Source of the DNA: Haloarcula salinisoli | Lineage (GTDB): Archaea; Halobacteriota; Halobacteria; Halobacteriales; Haloarculaceae | DNA: 64,000 nt | NCBI RefSeq assembly: GCF_019599405.1 | Contig: NZ_RKLQ01000002.1 | Location: 995,581-1,059,580 of the forward strand | Reading direction: 5' to 3' | Shown: one piece after another, positions 8,480 to 18,271 of the stretch | Layout: every line of letters begins with the position of its first letter | Numbering within the stretch: the stretch's first letter is position 1 | Notes under the pieces: model-generated | Told to the model about the DNA's origin: nothing | Database searches by the model: none | Seen by the model: only the letters and a program-made list of their open reading frames with translations | Made by a program: the position numbers and the translations under genes

Positions 8480-9373
8480 ATGGACTCGACCGTCCGACAG
8501 GCCCGCCTCGACGACGCCGACGACGTCGTATCGTTCGCCGAGCAGGTGTGGAACGAGCGCCCCGACACGGTCGATTATATCCCCGACGTGTTCGCCGACT
8601 GGGTCGAGAGCGACGGTCCCGACCAGCACACCGTCGTCGCCGAGGTCGACGGCACCGCCGCCGGGCTCTGTCAGGTGGTCCTGCTGACCGACCACGAGGC
8701 GTGGTTCCAGGGGATGCGCGTCGACCCCGACCACCGCGGCGAAGGACTGGGCCTTTCGATGGTCGAGCACTGTTTCGACTGGGCCCGCCAGCGGGGCGCG
8801 ACGGTCGGGCGCAACATGGTCTTTTCCTGGAACGACGCCGGTCTCGGCCAGTCGGTCGCAGCAGGGTTCGAGCCCGACACCGCCTTTCGCTTCGCCCACC
8901 CCGAACCCGACACGGATGCCGATCCCGACGTTCCCGTGCGGAACGACCCCGACGCCGCGTGGAGCTACTGGACCGCAAGCGACGCCCGGACACACCTCTC
9001 TGGGCTGGCGCTCGACCCGGACCGGGCGTGGGCGCTCTCGGAACTGACCCGCGACCGACTCCACCGGCTGGCCGACGAGGAGGCCGTCCTCGCGGTCACG
9101 GCCGACGGCACGACCGGGATGGCCTGCCGAACCGGGACGAGGTCGGAGCCGTCGGGCGATGGTGCGCTCGCCGAGTACGCCGTCGGCGCGTGGGACGACC
9201 GCGGGGCGGCCGCGTCGCTGTTCGACGCGATTCGCGCCGATGCGGCCGCCCTGGAGGTGGAGGAGACGCGTGTCCTCATCCCCGAGACCCCGCGCCACGT
9301 CGCCGAAGCTGCGGCTGTCCGGGCCGAACTGGCCGACTGGCCCGACTTCGTTCTCTCGGCGGACCTGACCTGA
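8480..9373 (+). CDS. GNAT-family N-acetyltransferase
   Basis: A protein of 297 residues from the ATG at 8480, which has CTTTTTGC about 30 bp upstream. An N-terminal GNAT domain spans about 1-140 with the acetyl-CoA binding segment GMRVDPDHRGEGLGLSMVEH (the RGEGLG turn). The C-terminal half, about 150-297, has no motif I recognise and could be a second, degenerate GNAT fold, as in other two-domain members. The substrate is unknown. It follows the pseudogene fragment and has no obvious operon partner. Confidence 0.8.
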   Translation: MDSTVRQARLDDADDVVSFAEQVWNERPDTVDYIPDVFADWVESDGPDQHTVVAEVDGTAAGLCQVVLLTDHEAWFQGMRVDPDHRGEGLGLSMVEHCFDWARQRGATVGRNMVFSWNDAGLGQSVAAGFEPDTAFRFAHPEPDTDADPDVPVRNDPDAAWSYWTASDARTHLSGLALDPDRAWALSELTRDRLHRLADEEAVLAVTADGTTGMACRTGTRSEPSGDGALAEYAVGAWDDRGAAASLFDAIRADAAALEVEETRVLIPETPRHVAEAAAVRAELADWPDFVLSADLT

Positions 9374-9408
9374 GACGCTGTTTCCCCCAAAACGCTGCTG
9401 GGTATCTC

Positions 9409-9684
9409 TTAGCCCCCACTCACCGGCGGAAACAGTGCGAGCTCCATCTCCGCTGTTACGACGGTGTCTAGCCCCTCCCGGGCGGCGAAGGCGTCCTCAC
9501 CGTCGACCAGCAGCCGGATGTGCTCGGCCAGCTCGCCGTCCTCGAACAGCTCCGCGCGCAGTGGCGGCTCGGCCTCGACCAGCGCTGTGAGTGCGTCCTC
9601 GACGGTCGCGCCTGGCTCGACGTCGACGCTGACCGTCTCGTCACCAGCGGTGTCGCGGAGGTGTGCGAACAGCTTCCACTCCAT
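9409..9684 (-). CDS. samp1: Ubiquitin-like small archaeal modifier SAMP1 (MoaD family)
   Basis: A beta-grasp protein of 91 residues ending in PPVSGG; the exposed Gly-Gly is activated by the E1-like UbaA. In Haloferax volcanii SAMP1 is conjugated to protein lysines and also supports molybdopterin sulphur transfer. The start MEWKLFAHL and the end ELALFPPVSGG match what I recall of the Haloferax protein closely. I use the ATG at 9684; two upstream codons are in frame but the family begins MEWK. It is a standalone gene, convergent with the GNAT gene. Confidence 0.9.
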   Translation of the reverse strand: MEWKLFAHLRDTAGDETVSVDVEPGATVEDALTALVEAEPPLRAELFEDGELAEHIRLLVDGEDAFAAREGLDTVVTAEMELALFPPVSGG

Positions 9685-9734
9685 ACACAATACCCGAGAG
9701 CGCCACCCTTGAGGGTTGTGACACCGCTCAACGC

Positions 9735-11183
9735 TCAGTTCCGCGGCCCCTCGTCTGTGGCGCCGGTGTTCTCGCCGTCGGTACCACTGGCGGATCCGTC
9801 GCCGGTGGGCTCGTCGTCGGTACCACTGGCGGATTCGTCGCCGGTGGGCTCGTCGTCGCCCTCCCCGAGGAGGTCCCCGTCGGCCGGTTCATCGGCCGCC
9901 GGCTCGTCGGCGGTCTCGCTGGCGTCGTCGGCCCCGTCGTCTTCGACACCGTCGCCACCGTCCGCGTCGTCTTCGATACCGTCTCCCTCGTCCGTGTCCT
10001 CGGGCACCGCCGCTGGCCGCTGTCGGTTCGCGGCGGTCTCGACGCGCCGGAGCGCCTCCGGCGTGGCGATGGCGTATATGACGTCGCCGTCGTCGAGCAC
10101 GCGCTCGCGGGAGGGAATCGGCTCCGGCGGGCTGTCGGGCTGTGTGATGGCCGCGACGGTGACGCCCAGCTCGCCGATGGGCGTCCCTGCGAGCTCGCTG
10201 CCTGCCGGGACCGTGATGGTCCCCATCGTCTCGTCGGCGGCCCGGAGCAGGGAGGCGAACTCACGGTCCGGGCGGTCCTGGACGGGGAGCGTGACCAGCT
10301 TGTACTCCCTGGTCGGGTCGAGCTTGGGCGTGTCGGCCGCGTCGATGGCGATGGTCACTACGTCGCCCGCGACGCCGCGTAGCTCGCCGGTCAGGACGCG
10401 TTCGTGAGGGTCGGTGTCCCACACTTGCACGAGGTCGCCGGAGCTGGCGGCGTTGGCCGGGTCGGCCCGCACCGCGACGGCGTTGGTCGCCGGCGGGAGC
10501 GTCGGGCCGATGCCGGCGGCCCGCGAGCCCACGGCGATGTAGTCGACGGTGCCGTCGTCGTCGAGTTCGAGGTCGACGTGACCGACGCCGTAGTCGGTCT
10601 TGAGCCGGCTGACGAGCCGGTCGCGGAGTTCGGCCTTCGTCAGCCGGCGCGGGAAGAGAAACCGCTTGCCGGCCAGCGACTGTTTCGTCTCCTCGGGCAT
10701 CGGGTCGTAGCCGACGATGTCGTCGATGTCGTCGGGCAGCTTCACCGAGGTGACCCGACCCACCGTCTGGACGATTTCGCTCACGTCCGCGTCGACGGTG
10801 CGCCCGCCGGTCGCGGCAAAGAGGTCCGTCCCGACGGCGTCGCCGACCCGGATACCGACCGAGGAGCCCGCGGCCCCGAGCGCGAAGGCGCCGAGATTCG
10901 GGAGCACGTCGCTCGTCTGGAGGATGGCCTCCTCGGCCTGCGGGTCCGAGATGACGGCGCCGAGCGCGCCGGTCGCCCCGACGTACACCGAGACGACCGT
11001 CAGCCCGAAGAGCACGCCCAGTCCGGTCGGGACGCGCTCGCGGACGTACCAGCGGTACACCACGGCGACGAGGCCCGCCGCGACCGCGGCGGCGAACCCG
11101 ACGCCCAGGAGCCACGCCGCGAGCAGGACCGGGTCCTCGGTGGTCGGGTTGCTCTGGAGGGGGACGAGCGTGTCGGCGCTCAT
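9735..11183 (-). CDS. Membrane protein with TrkA-C domain (second of a paralogous pair)
   Basis: A protein of 482 residues. Three hydrophobic segments lie in the first 110. A cytosolic middle region (about 150-290) contains KRFLFPRRLTKAELRDRLVS, followed by a TrkA-C-like (RCK-C) domain at about 320-410. The last 75 residues are a very acidic tail with repeats of GDESASGTDDEPTGDGSASG. RCK-C domains bind ions or nucleotides and gate K+ transport, so a K+ channel or transporter accessory role is inferred. The start overlaps the stop of the upstream paralogue by 4 nt (ATGA), so the two are translationally coupled. No selectivity filter is present. Confidence 0.75.
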   Translation of the reverse strand: MSADTLVPLQSNPTTEDPVLLAAWLLGVGFAAAVAAGLVAVVYRWYVRERVPTGLGVLFGLTVVSVYVGATGALGAVISDPQAEEAILQTSDVLPNLGAFALGAAGSSVGIRVGDAVGTDLFAATGGRTVDADVSEIVQTVGRVTSVKLPDDIDDIVGYDPMPEETKQSLAGKRFLFPRRLTKAELRDRLVSRLKTDYGVGHVDLELDDDGTVDYIAVGSRAAGIGPTLPPATNAVAVRADPANAASSGDLVQVWDTDPHERVLTGELRGVAGDVVTIAIDAADTPKLDPTREYKLVTLPVQDRPDREFASLLRAADETMGTITVPAGSELAGTPIGELGVTVAAITQPDSPPEPIPSRERVLDDGDVIYAIATPEALRRVETAANRQRPAAVPEDTDEGDGIEDDADGGDGVEDDGADDASETADEPAADEPADGDLLGEGDDEPTGDESASGTDDEPTGDGSASGTDGENTGATDEGPRN

Positions 11184-12406
11184 GCGACCGCCTCCTCGAA
11201 CGCGTCGAGCGCGTCCGTGGTCCCGACGACGTACAGCTCCTCGCCGGCGACGAGCTCGGTGTCGCCACGCGGCGCGAGGCGCCAGCCACCGGGTTTCCGC
11301 ACCGCAAGCACCGCGACGCCGTAGTGGTCCCGGACCCGCGCCTCGCGGAGCGACTGGCCGTCGAGTTCGCTCTCCGCGTCGAGTGTCACCCGCCGGAAAC
11401 GGTTGCCGGCCCGTCGCAGCAGCGAGATGAGTTCGTACTCGCGACGGGTTCCACGCGGTTCGACCACGACTTTCGCGCTGTCGGCCCGCAGGAGCGGGCC
11501 CGCGTCGGTTCGGGTCACCGCGACGGTGAGCCGACCCTCCCCGCCGGCGGTCGTCGGCGCCCGCACGCCTGCCGGCGGCGCGTCGGCGTCGGCCACATCC
11601 GGCGTCTCGGGTGTCTCGACGGGTTTCGCTTCGTCTGTGTCCGTGGTTCGCGCGCTGACCACGGTTCCCCTGACCTCGGCGTCGGGGGTCAGCACCGTCA
11701 CCTCGTCCTTGCGCCCGAGGCCGGTCGGGAGCAGGGCGTCGACCGACACCGCGTGTCGCCCGTCGCTGATTCGCTTCGACAGCCCCGAGAAGGGCGGCGC
11801 GGCGGTGATACTCGCACGGCCCTGCTCGTCGATGCTGACGGCGACGTCGCCGAGGTCGAACTCCGTCTTCAGGCGCTCTTCCATGCGGGTCTCGAGTTCA
11901 CCGATACGGAGGTCGACGGGGAACGTCCACTCGCCGCCCCGTATCTCGGCCCGCAGCGACTCGGGCAGGGGCGGATACCCCTCCATGTCGGACACGTCAC
12001 CGACCACGCGGATGCGAACCTCGTCGCGCCCACCGACCAGTTCCACCACGTCCGCCGACAGGCGCTTGTCCCGCAGTCCCTGCAGCGAGAGTCGTTTCGG
12101 GAACGTCGCGCCCATCTTGTCCCCTTTGCTGTGGGCGTACAGCGACACCATCCCGACCAGCAGGATGGCGGTGACGACGCGCTCGGCGTTGGGCGCCGAC
12201 GTAATCGACTGGTCGGCGAGTGCCAGTAACCCGCCGCTGACGCCGGCCAGCGCGATAGCCAGCACGACGACACCCAGGCCGGGGATGGTCACCCCGGTGA
12301 AGTACTTGAACGCAAAGCCCATGGCCCACGAGACCAGCGCCGGGATGACGCCGACGAGTAGCCCCAGATAGATGCCGAGCAGAATCTCGACGGGGAGGGA
12401 AGCCAT
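11180..12406 (-). CDS. Membrane protein with TrkA-C domain (first of a paralogous pair)
   Basis: A protein of 408 residues starting MASLPVEILLGIYLGLL at 12406; the longer frame upstream has no promoter support. Three membrane segments occupy residues 1-100. The middle domain shares a pattern with the next gene (GEWTFPVDLRIGELETRMEE against KRFLFPRRLTKAELRDRLVS), showing common ancestry. A TrkA-C domain ends the protein (EYELISLLRRAGNRFRRVTL through the end). It forms a two-gene operon with the downstream paralogue through a 4-nt overlap. Together they may assemble as a heteromeric K+ transport regulator. Confidence 0.75.
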   Translation of the reverse strand: MASLPVEILLGIYLGLLVGVIPALVSWAMGFAFKYFTGVTIPGLGVVVLAIALAGVSGGLLALADQSITSAPNAERVVTAILLVGMVSLYAHSKGDKMGATFPKRLSLQGLRDKRLSADVVELVGGRDEVRIRVVGDVSDMEGYPPLPESLRAEIRGGEWTFPVDLRIGELETRMEERLKTEFDLGDVAVSIDEQGRASITAAPPFSGLSKRISDGRHAVSVDALLPTGLGRKDEVTVLTPDAEVRGTVVSARTTDTDEAKPVETPETPDVADADAPPAGVRAPTTAGGEGRLTVAVTRTDAGPLLRADSAKVVVEPRGTRREYELISLLRRAGNRFRRVTLDAESELDGQSLREARVRDHYGVAVLAVRKPGGWRLAPRGDTELVAGEELYVVGTTDALDAFEEAVA

Positions 12407-12543
12407 GTGCCCACGGAACCGTTCCGGTAGTAAATCGTTTCCGGCGCGGTCTCTGCGGTGTGCGCTTTTTCGCCGCCAGCAACGCACCGCTCTTCCCGCG
12501 TCGTCGGCACAAACGGTTTGCCCGACCGCACGGATTGGTGTGT

Positions 12544-13287
12544 ATGGTTCGTGGCCGCGCCGTCGCCGTGGTCGCCCTGGTCCTGCTGGCGGGCTGTCAG
12601 GGGTTCGACGGCGGCGGTGACAAGACGGTAACGCCTGCACCGGTCCCGACCGCCAGCGGCGAGGGGGTCGGCGACGCGGACGCGATAGCCGAGCGACATC
12701 GGGCGGCGCTCTCGAACCGCTCGTACACGGCGACTGCGGTGTGGCGAGTCACGTATCCGAACGGCTCCACGGGCCGGCTCACCGACACCTTCGTCGTCAG
12801 CGATGGTCCCACCTACAGCTACGAGCGTCGCCAGCGCGGCTCGTACCCAGGGGACCGTGACGACATCAGCATCTATCAGACCGACGATACCGAGTTCGTC
12901 AGGCTAAGGGCGGAAAATGGGACGACGGACGTTCGCACGCGACCGACCACCGGGTTCGACGACACCTCGCTGTCGGATTTCGTCCGGGGTCTGCTGGACC
13001 GGTTCGACCTGGCCGTCGAGCAAACGACTGACCGGGCTGTACTCACCGGGAGTCAACACGAGTTCCGTACGATACCCCTCCCGGGCGACCTCCGAAATGG
13101 CCGGAACGCGACCGTCGAGGCCACGATACGGGACGGCGTGGTCCGGCAGATGACGGTTTCGGGTCGGGCGGACCATCCCGATTCCGGTCAGTCGGTCGGG
13201 GTTTCCATATCGCTCACCGTCGAGCGGGTCGGCCGGAGCGAACCGGAACGGCCGGCGTGGGCGAACGAGTCAGCTGCCGGTGGCTGA
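12544..13287 (+). CDS. Membrane-anchored lipoprotein (DUF7537-like)
   Basis: A protein of 247 residues from the ATG at 12544. The signal MVRGRAVAVVALVLLAGC ends in the lipobox LAGC. A Thr/Pro-rich linker follows, then a beta-rich domain beginning AIAERHRAALSNRSYTATAV, a pattern I associate with the haloarchaeal DUF7537 lipoproteins. Function is unknown; the fold may bind lipid or a partner protein outside the membrane. The gene is divergent from the TrkA-C pair and convergent with isocitrate dehydrogenase. Confidence 0.7.
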   Translation: MVRGRAVAVVALVLLAGCQGFDGGGDKTVTPAPVPTASGEGVGDADAIAERHRAALSNRSYTATAVWRVTYPNGSTGRLTDTFVVSDGPTYSYERRQRGSYPGDRDDISIYQTDDTEFVRLRAENGTTDVRTRPTTGFDDTSLSDFVRGLLDRFDLAVEQTTDRAVLTGSQHEFRTIPLPGDLRNGRNATVEATIRDGVVRQMTVSGRADHPDSGQSVGVSISLTVERVGRSEPERPAWANESAAGG

Positions 13288-13316
13288 CGGCGGCGGGGCT
13301 ACGGGAGCGGGCAGCG

Positions 13317-13398
13317 AAAAAACGGTGGTGTCGCGAGGCCGATTACGCGAGGTCCTCGATATTCTGACGGTTTCGCCGTCAGAGTCCAGAAACTGGCT

Positions 13399-13414
<16 letters not shown>
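13317..13414 (-). terminator. Terminator region of icd with stop-codon hairpin
   Basis: On the minus strand a perfect 12-bp stem (CCAGAAACTGGC with GCCAGTTTCTGG, 13386-13397 and 13403-13414) has the icd stop codon in its 5-nt loop. A second hairpin (CTGACGG with CCGTCAG, 13364-13382) follows, and a run of six T lies at 13317-13322. Confidence 0.6.
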
Positions 13415-14661
<1,247 letters not shown>

Positions 14662-14745
14662 ATCGCGCCCCATGACAGTTATCCCTAAAGGGCTGCCGTT
14701 TTCCCGACGACATGGTAACGCACACCACCCGAAGACGCGGCAATA

Positions 14746-15438
14746 CTACCGGACCGCGTCGACCATCGCCTGCAGTTCTCGCGGGACCGTCGACACCAGT
14801 GCCCGTGGGAGTCTGCGGCGGGCGTTCGCGAGGGAATCGTCCAGTGCTGCGCTCGCGTCACCGAAGACCCCATCGCCGTGGCCCAGCAGGACGCGGTCGG
14901 GCTCGATATCGGCGAACGTCTCACGTGGCGGGGACAGGCGCGCGAGGACGTTCAAGCCGAGCCGTTCGTCACCGACAGTAAAGGCTGCGCCCGAGGAGAG
15001 CACGTCCGGCACGTACAGTGTCCCGTCGCGCTCGCGGTAGGCGACGGTCTCCATCCACGTGCCGAGCGGGCTGACCCGTCGGAGCTCGAAGCCGGCCAGC
15101 GAGTCAGTCACGCGGCGGACGGGTGGGTCGACCTGTTCGGCGGCTCGGTCCAGTCCCGTCGGTACCGTCACCGGCACGTCGTGGCGCTCGGCGAAGACCG
15201 CGGCGTCGCGGGCGTGGTAGTCGGACAGCACCGCGACACCGACGACCTGGCCGAGGTCGGCGTAGACGGCGTCGACGCCCTGGGCGTCCAGCGGGTCGAC
15301 CAGCCAGACGCCGCCGTCTGGCACCTCGACCGCGTGACTCGTCCGCAGGCCGCCTTCCTCGGGGACTGCTTGCCAGCCGACGCCGCGGTGCCAGCGGTCG
15401 ACCACGCGGTAGTCGGTGTCCCTATCGCGTCGGTACAT
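14746..15438 (-). CDS. Metallo-beta-lactamase-fold-like protein with degenerate metal site
   Basis: A protein of 230 residues starting MYRRDRDTDYRVVDRW at 15438 (MPMYRRD at 15444 is an alternative). The order of elements suits an MBL fold: EVPDGGVWLVDPLDAQGVDA, then LSDYHARDAAVFAERHDVPV where a THxHxDH motif would be expected, and a late LGHGDGVF. The usual His cluster is reduced to SDYHARD, so a normal two-zinc centre is doubtful. Function unknown. It is divergent from the isoaspartyl peptidase gene, only 64 bp away. Confidence 0.6.
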   Translation of the reverse strand: MYRRDRDTDYRVVDRWHRGVGWQAVPEEGGLRTSHAVEVPDGGVWLVDPLDAQGVDAVYADLGQVVGVAVLSDYHARDAAVFAERHDVPVTVPTGLDRAAEQVDPPVRRVTDSLAGFELRRVSPLGTWMETVAYRERDGTLYVPDVLSSGAAFTVGDERLGLNVLARLSPPRETFADIEPDRVLLGHGDGVFGDASAALDDSLANARRRLPRALVSTVPRELQAMVDAVR

Positions 15439-15502
15439 GGGCATGGCCGACGGCTCTGCTGCCGGGGGAATATGTTTTCCGCTCGACACCACAAGATGGG
15501 GT

Positions 15503-16351
15503 ATGTACGTCACCGCCCACGGCGGTGCCGGCAGCCCACCCGAGGAGCCGGCTGACCGCCAGCGGGCCCTCGCCGACGCGGTCGCGAGCGCCGCGACGGC
15601 CGACACGCCACTCGCAGCCGTCTGTCTGGCCGTCCGCCCGCTGGAACTGGACCCCGATTTCAACGCCGGCGTCGGCGGGGCCGTCCAGAGCGACGGCGTC
15701 GTCCGCACGGAGGCCGGTGTGATGGCCGACGAGGGGACTGCGGGCGCCGCGGCGGGATTGACGGGCGTGGCACACGCCACAGACGTGGCTCGTCTCGTCG
15801 CCACGGAGACGCCCCACCTGCTCGTCGCCGGCGACCCCGCCCGCGAGCTGGCGGCCGCTCACGGCGTGGACACCGGGGTTACCCTGCTGACCGACGCGAC
15901 CGACGGGCGAATCGAGGCGGCGGACCCGCCACCCCTCGCCAGCGACGCCCATCTCGACTGGGTCCGCGAGCACTTTTCGGGCACCGACACCGTCGGCGCT
16001 GTGGCGACCGACGGCGACCGTCTGGCGGCGGCCACCTCCACGGCGGGGCGGTGGTTCGCGCTCGCCGGCCGCGTCGGCGACGTGCCCCAACTTGGTGCGG
16101 GCTTCTTCGCCGACGACCGAGGTGGCGCGAGTGCGACCGGCGAGGGCGAGGCAATCGCCCGCTTCGGCCTGGCTCGCCGCGCCGTCGAACTCCTCGATAC
16201 GTTCAGCCCCCGGGAGGCCGCCAACGAGGCTATCGCCGAGTTCAAACGCGAGACCGGGGGACGGGCGGGTGTTCTCGTGCTGGACCACGAGGGACGTGTC
16301 GGGCGTGAACACAACACTGCCGCGATGCAGACTGCGCGAACTGACGACTGA
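15503..16351 (+). CDS. Isoaspartyl peptidase / plant-type L-asparaginase
   Basis: A protein of 282 residues of the N-terminal nucleophile hydrolase class. It begins MYVTAHGGAGSPPEEPADRQ, typical of the alpha subunit. Autocleavage is expected before Thr163 in GTDTVGAVATD, making Thr163 the nucleophile. The beta subunit has TSTAGRWFALAGRVGD and the oxyanion region GAGFFADDRGGAS with GEGEAIAR. It removes isoaspartyl residues from peptides or hydrolyses asparagine. ATG 15503 was chosen because the family motif starts at once. Repeat copy 2 follows 33 bp after the stop. Confidence 0.88.
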   Translation: MYVTAHGGAGSPPEEPADRQRALADAVASAATADTPLAAVCLAVRPLELDPDFNAGVGGAVQSDGVVRTEAGVMADEGTAGAAAGLTGVAHATDVARLVATETPHLLVAGDPARELAAAHGVDTGVTLLTDATDGRIEAADPPPLASDAHLDWVREHFSGTDTVGAVATDGDRLAAATSTAGRWFALAGRVGDVPQLGAGFFADDRGGASATGEGEAIARFGLARRAVELLDTFSPREAANEAIAEFKRETGGRAGVLVLDHEGRVGREHNTAAMQTARTDD

Positions 16352-16384
16352 GGCTTGCCTGCGGTCACTAGCGGAATTTCGTAG

Positions 16385-16558
16385 AGCCAGGAAGCCCCCG
16401 CTTTCAGTCTCGCCTGTAGCCGATTGGACAACCGGCGTGGGTGGACTGAAAAGGGCGGCCAGTTGCACGAACCCCCGACGACGCAAGCACTGCAGGGAAC
16501 GGAGTGACTGAAGCGCGCAGCGAGTCGCGGGAGTGTAACTGGCCGGGGCTTTCTGGCT
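16385..16558. repeat. Dispersed four-way-junction repeat, copy 2 (left arm lost)
   Basis: This lies in the gene-free stretch 16352-16741. The outer stem is AGCCAGGAAGCCCC (16385-16398, one mismatch) with GGGGCTTTCTGGCT (16545-16558). The left hairpin present in the other copies is missing and the central stem is imperfect (GCTTTCAGTCTCGCC against GGTGGACTGAAAAGGG). The right stem is GGCCAGTTGCAC (16457-16468) with GTGTAACTGGCC (16533-16544), 11 of 12 paired. After it, TTCTGGCTGTTTG appears again near 16603, perhaps a fragment of another copy. Nothing else is visible up to map. Confidence 0.75.
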
Positions 16559-16741
16559 GTTTGGGGTGCTGTGAAGGGATACTGCTAGCATCGCGTTCTG
16601 GCTGTTTGCGGAGTGGTTGACGGCCAGAGCTAGCGCGGCGTTCCGGCTGGTCTGGATTGCAGTCCTCGCCCGCTTGACGAACACGCCTGCATCTGCTAGC
16701 GAACACAAACGCTTTCGGCGGCCGGCCCGGAGTCGTCGGGT

Positions 16742-17638
16742 ATGAGCGACGTCGATTTCGAAGCCGAGCAGTACGAGAAGTGTCGCGAGGCCGGCGAGAT
16801 ACTGGCCCAGGTACGCGACGAGGCCGCCGAGCGCGTCGAGGTCGGGGTCTCCCACCTCGAAGTCGCCGAGTGGGCCGAGGACAAGATTCGGGAGCTGGGC
16901 GGAGAGCCGGCGTTCCCGGTCAACATCTCCATCGACGAGGAGGCCGCCCACGCGACGCCGGAACGGGATGACGACACCACGTTCGGCGAGGAGATGGTCA
17001 ACCTGGACATCGGCGTCCACGTCGACGGCTGGCTGGCCGACACCGCGGTGACGGTGGACCTCTCGGGCCAGGACGAGCTGGCCGCCGCCTCCGCGGAGGC
17101 GCTTGACGCGGCTCTGGAGGTCGCCGGCCCCGGCGTCGACGTGGGTCAGATCGGCGCCGCCGTCGAGGACGTCATCGAGGGGTACGGGTTCAACCCCGTC
17201 GTCAACCTGACCGGCCACGGGCTGGGCCACTGGGAACAACACACCGCGCCGAACATTCCGAACCGCGAGGTAGCCCAGGGGGCGACGCTCTCGCCGGGCG
17301 ACGTGGTCGCCATCGAGCCGTTCGCGACCGACGGCCGCGGCAAGGTCAAGGAGGGCTCCAGCGAGGAAATCTTCGCGCTCGAACGCGAGGGCAATATCAG
17401 AGACCGCACCGCCCGGCAGGTGTTAGACCAGGTCACCGAGGAGTTCAAGACGCTGCCCTTCGCCGCCCGCTGGCTCGACTCGCCGCGGTCGAAGATGGCG
17501 CTACGCCGACTCAAACAGCAGGACATGGTCCACGGCTATCCGGTGCTGAAGGAGGAAGATGGAAAATTCGTCAGTCAGAAGGAACACACTGTCATCGTGA
17601 CCGACGACGGCGTGGAAGTGACGACAAGATCGCGGTAG
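16742..17638 (+). CDS. map: Methionine aminopeptidase, type II
   Basis: A protein of 298 residues, the archaeal type II length. It removes the initiator methionine from new proteins. Expected metal ligands are present: Asp89 and Asp100 in NLDIGVHVDGWLADTAVTVD, His159 in LTGHGLGHWEQH, Glu192 in AIEPFATDGRG, and a C-terminal Glu in SQKEHTVIVTDDGVEV. The type II insertion with HGYPVLKEEDGKFVSQ is present. The stop codon is followed immediately by a 9-bp hairpin. Confidence 0.95.
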   Translation: MSDVDFEAEQYEKCREAGEILAQVRDEAAERVEVGVSHLEVAEWAEDKIRELGGEPAFPVNISIDEEAAHATPERDDDTTFGEEMVNLDIGVHVDGWLADTAVTVDLSGQDELAAASAEALDAALEVAGPGVDVGQIGAAVEDVIEGYGFNPVVNLTGHGLGHWEQHTAPNIPNREVAQGATLSPGDVVAIEPFATDGRGKVKEGSSEEIFALEREGNIRDRTARQVLDQVTEEFKTLPFAARWLDSPRSKMALRRLKQQDMVHGYPVLKEEDGKFVSQKEHTVIVTDDGVEVTTRSR

Positions 17639-17707
17639 CGCGGTCACTCGTGACCGCGGACGGCGAGGCCGCGGTAGGCTATCTGTCCGCGCTCGCTTGC
17701 GAGCGCG
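17639..17707 (+). terminator. Two perfect hairpins after map
   Basis: CGCGGTCAC and GTGACCGCG (17639-17647 and 17650-17658) form a 9-bp stem with a 2-nt loop right after the map stop. A second 9-bp stem with a TT loop, CGCGCTCGC and GCGAGCGCG, lies at 17688-17707. No T-run follows, so they may act in 3' processing rather than intrinsic termination. The rest of the gap to 17835 shows nothing recognisable. Confidence 0.5.
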
Positions 17708-17835
17708 AACGGGGGATTTGGGCCGTGAGCCCGCGCCGGTACTCGCTGTTCACACCGAGCGCCTGAGCCGTGCCGCACCCACGTCAGCTGGCGAGCCGGC
17801 GGCTACCCGGCAGTCGAACAGTGAGAATAGCCCGT

Positions 17836-18033
17836 CTACGCGTTGTTCATCCGCGTGCTCGTGGTCGCACCACAGATCTGGCATTCGCTGACCCGGTATG
17901 GCTCCCGCGAGAACTCCGCGTTTTCCTGCTTGGTGCTCTCGGTCTGTATCTCGACGCTGACCGCGTGGGGTGTATCTCGTTCGCAGTCGGTACAGGTCTC
18001 GGACATATCGACCCCGTCGTTTGTGGTGGCCAT
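17836..18033 (-). CDS. Small zinc-ribbon protein (DUF7835-like)
   Basis: A protein of 65 residues with two CxxC knuckles, CTDCERDTPH and CQICGATTSTRMNNA, separated by the conserved stretch KQENAEFSREPYRVSE. This matches small haloarchaeal zinc beta-ribbon proteins. ATG 18033 is preferred because a TTTTTATGC element lies about 30 bp upstream; MSETC at 18006 is the alternative. Function unknown; such proteins are usually nucleic-acid or protein binders. It is divergent from the HIT gene. Confidence 0.8.
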   Translation of the reverse strand: MATTNDGVDMSETCTDCERDTPHAVSVEIQTESTKQENAEFSREPYRVSECQICGATTSTRMNNA

Positions 18034-18271
18034 CCTACTACGAACTCCCTTGGAAAACAGCATAAAAACCCTCTACCGTTCCAGTTGTTCAGACGGTTCA
18101 TGCGCCGAAAGGAAGCCGACTGCGGTGGGCGACGGTTACCAGCGTCGAGAGCGCGCTTGGCCGCCGTTCTCAACGAGTGATATTCGGTTCATCGGTGTGA
18201 ACGGCCGGTATATTTAAATACTAGAAACGGCCGGTCGAAGTGGTTTTGCACCGGCGTCCAGAGCCACCTGT

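Noticed and set aside
6973..8568. Minus-strand 531-residue open frame
   Set aside because: It lies opposite the lipoprotein gene and its decayed copy. Composition is Arg/Pro-rich with no domain, as expected for antisense frames in GC-rich DNA.
15422..17242. Minus-strand 606-residue open frame
   Set aside because: It is antisense to the isoaspartyl peptidase and map, both of which are clear genes, and it runs across repeat copy 2.
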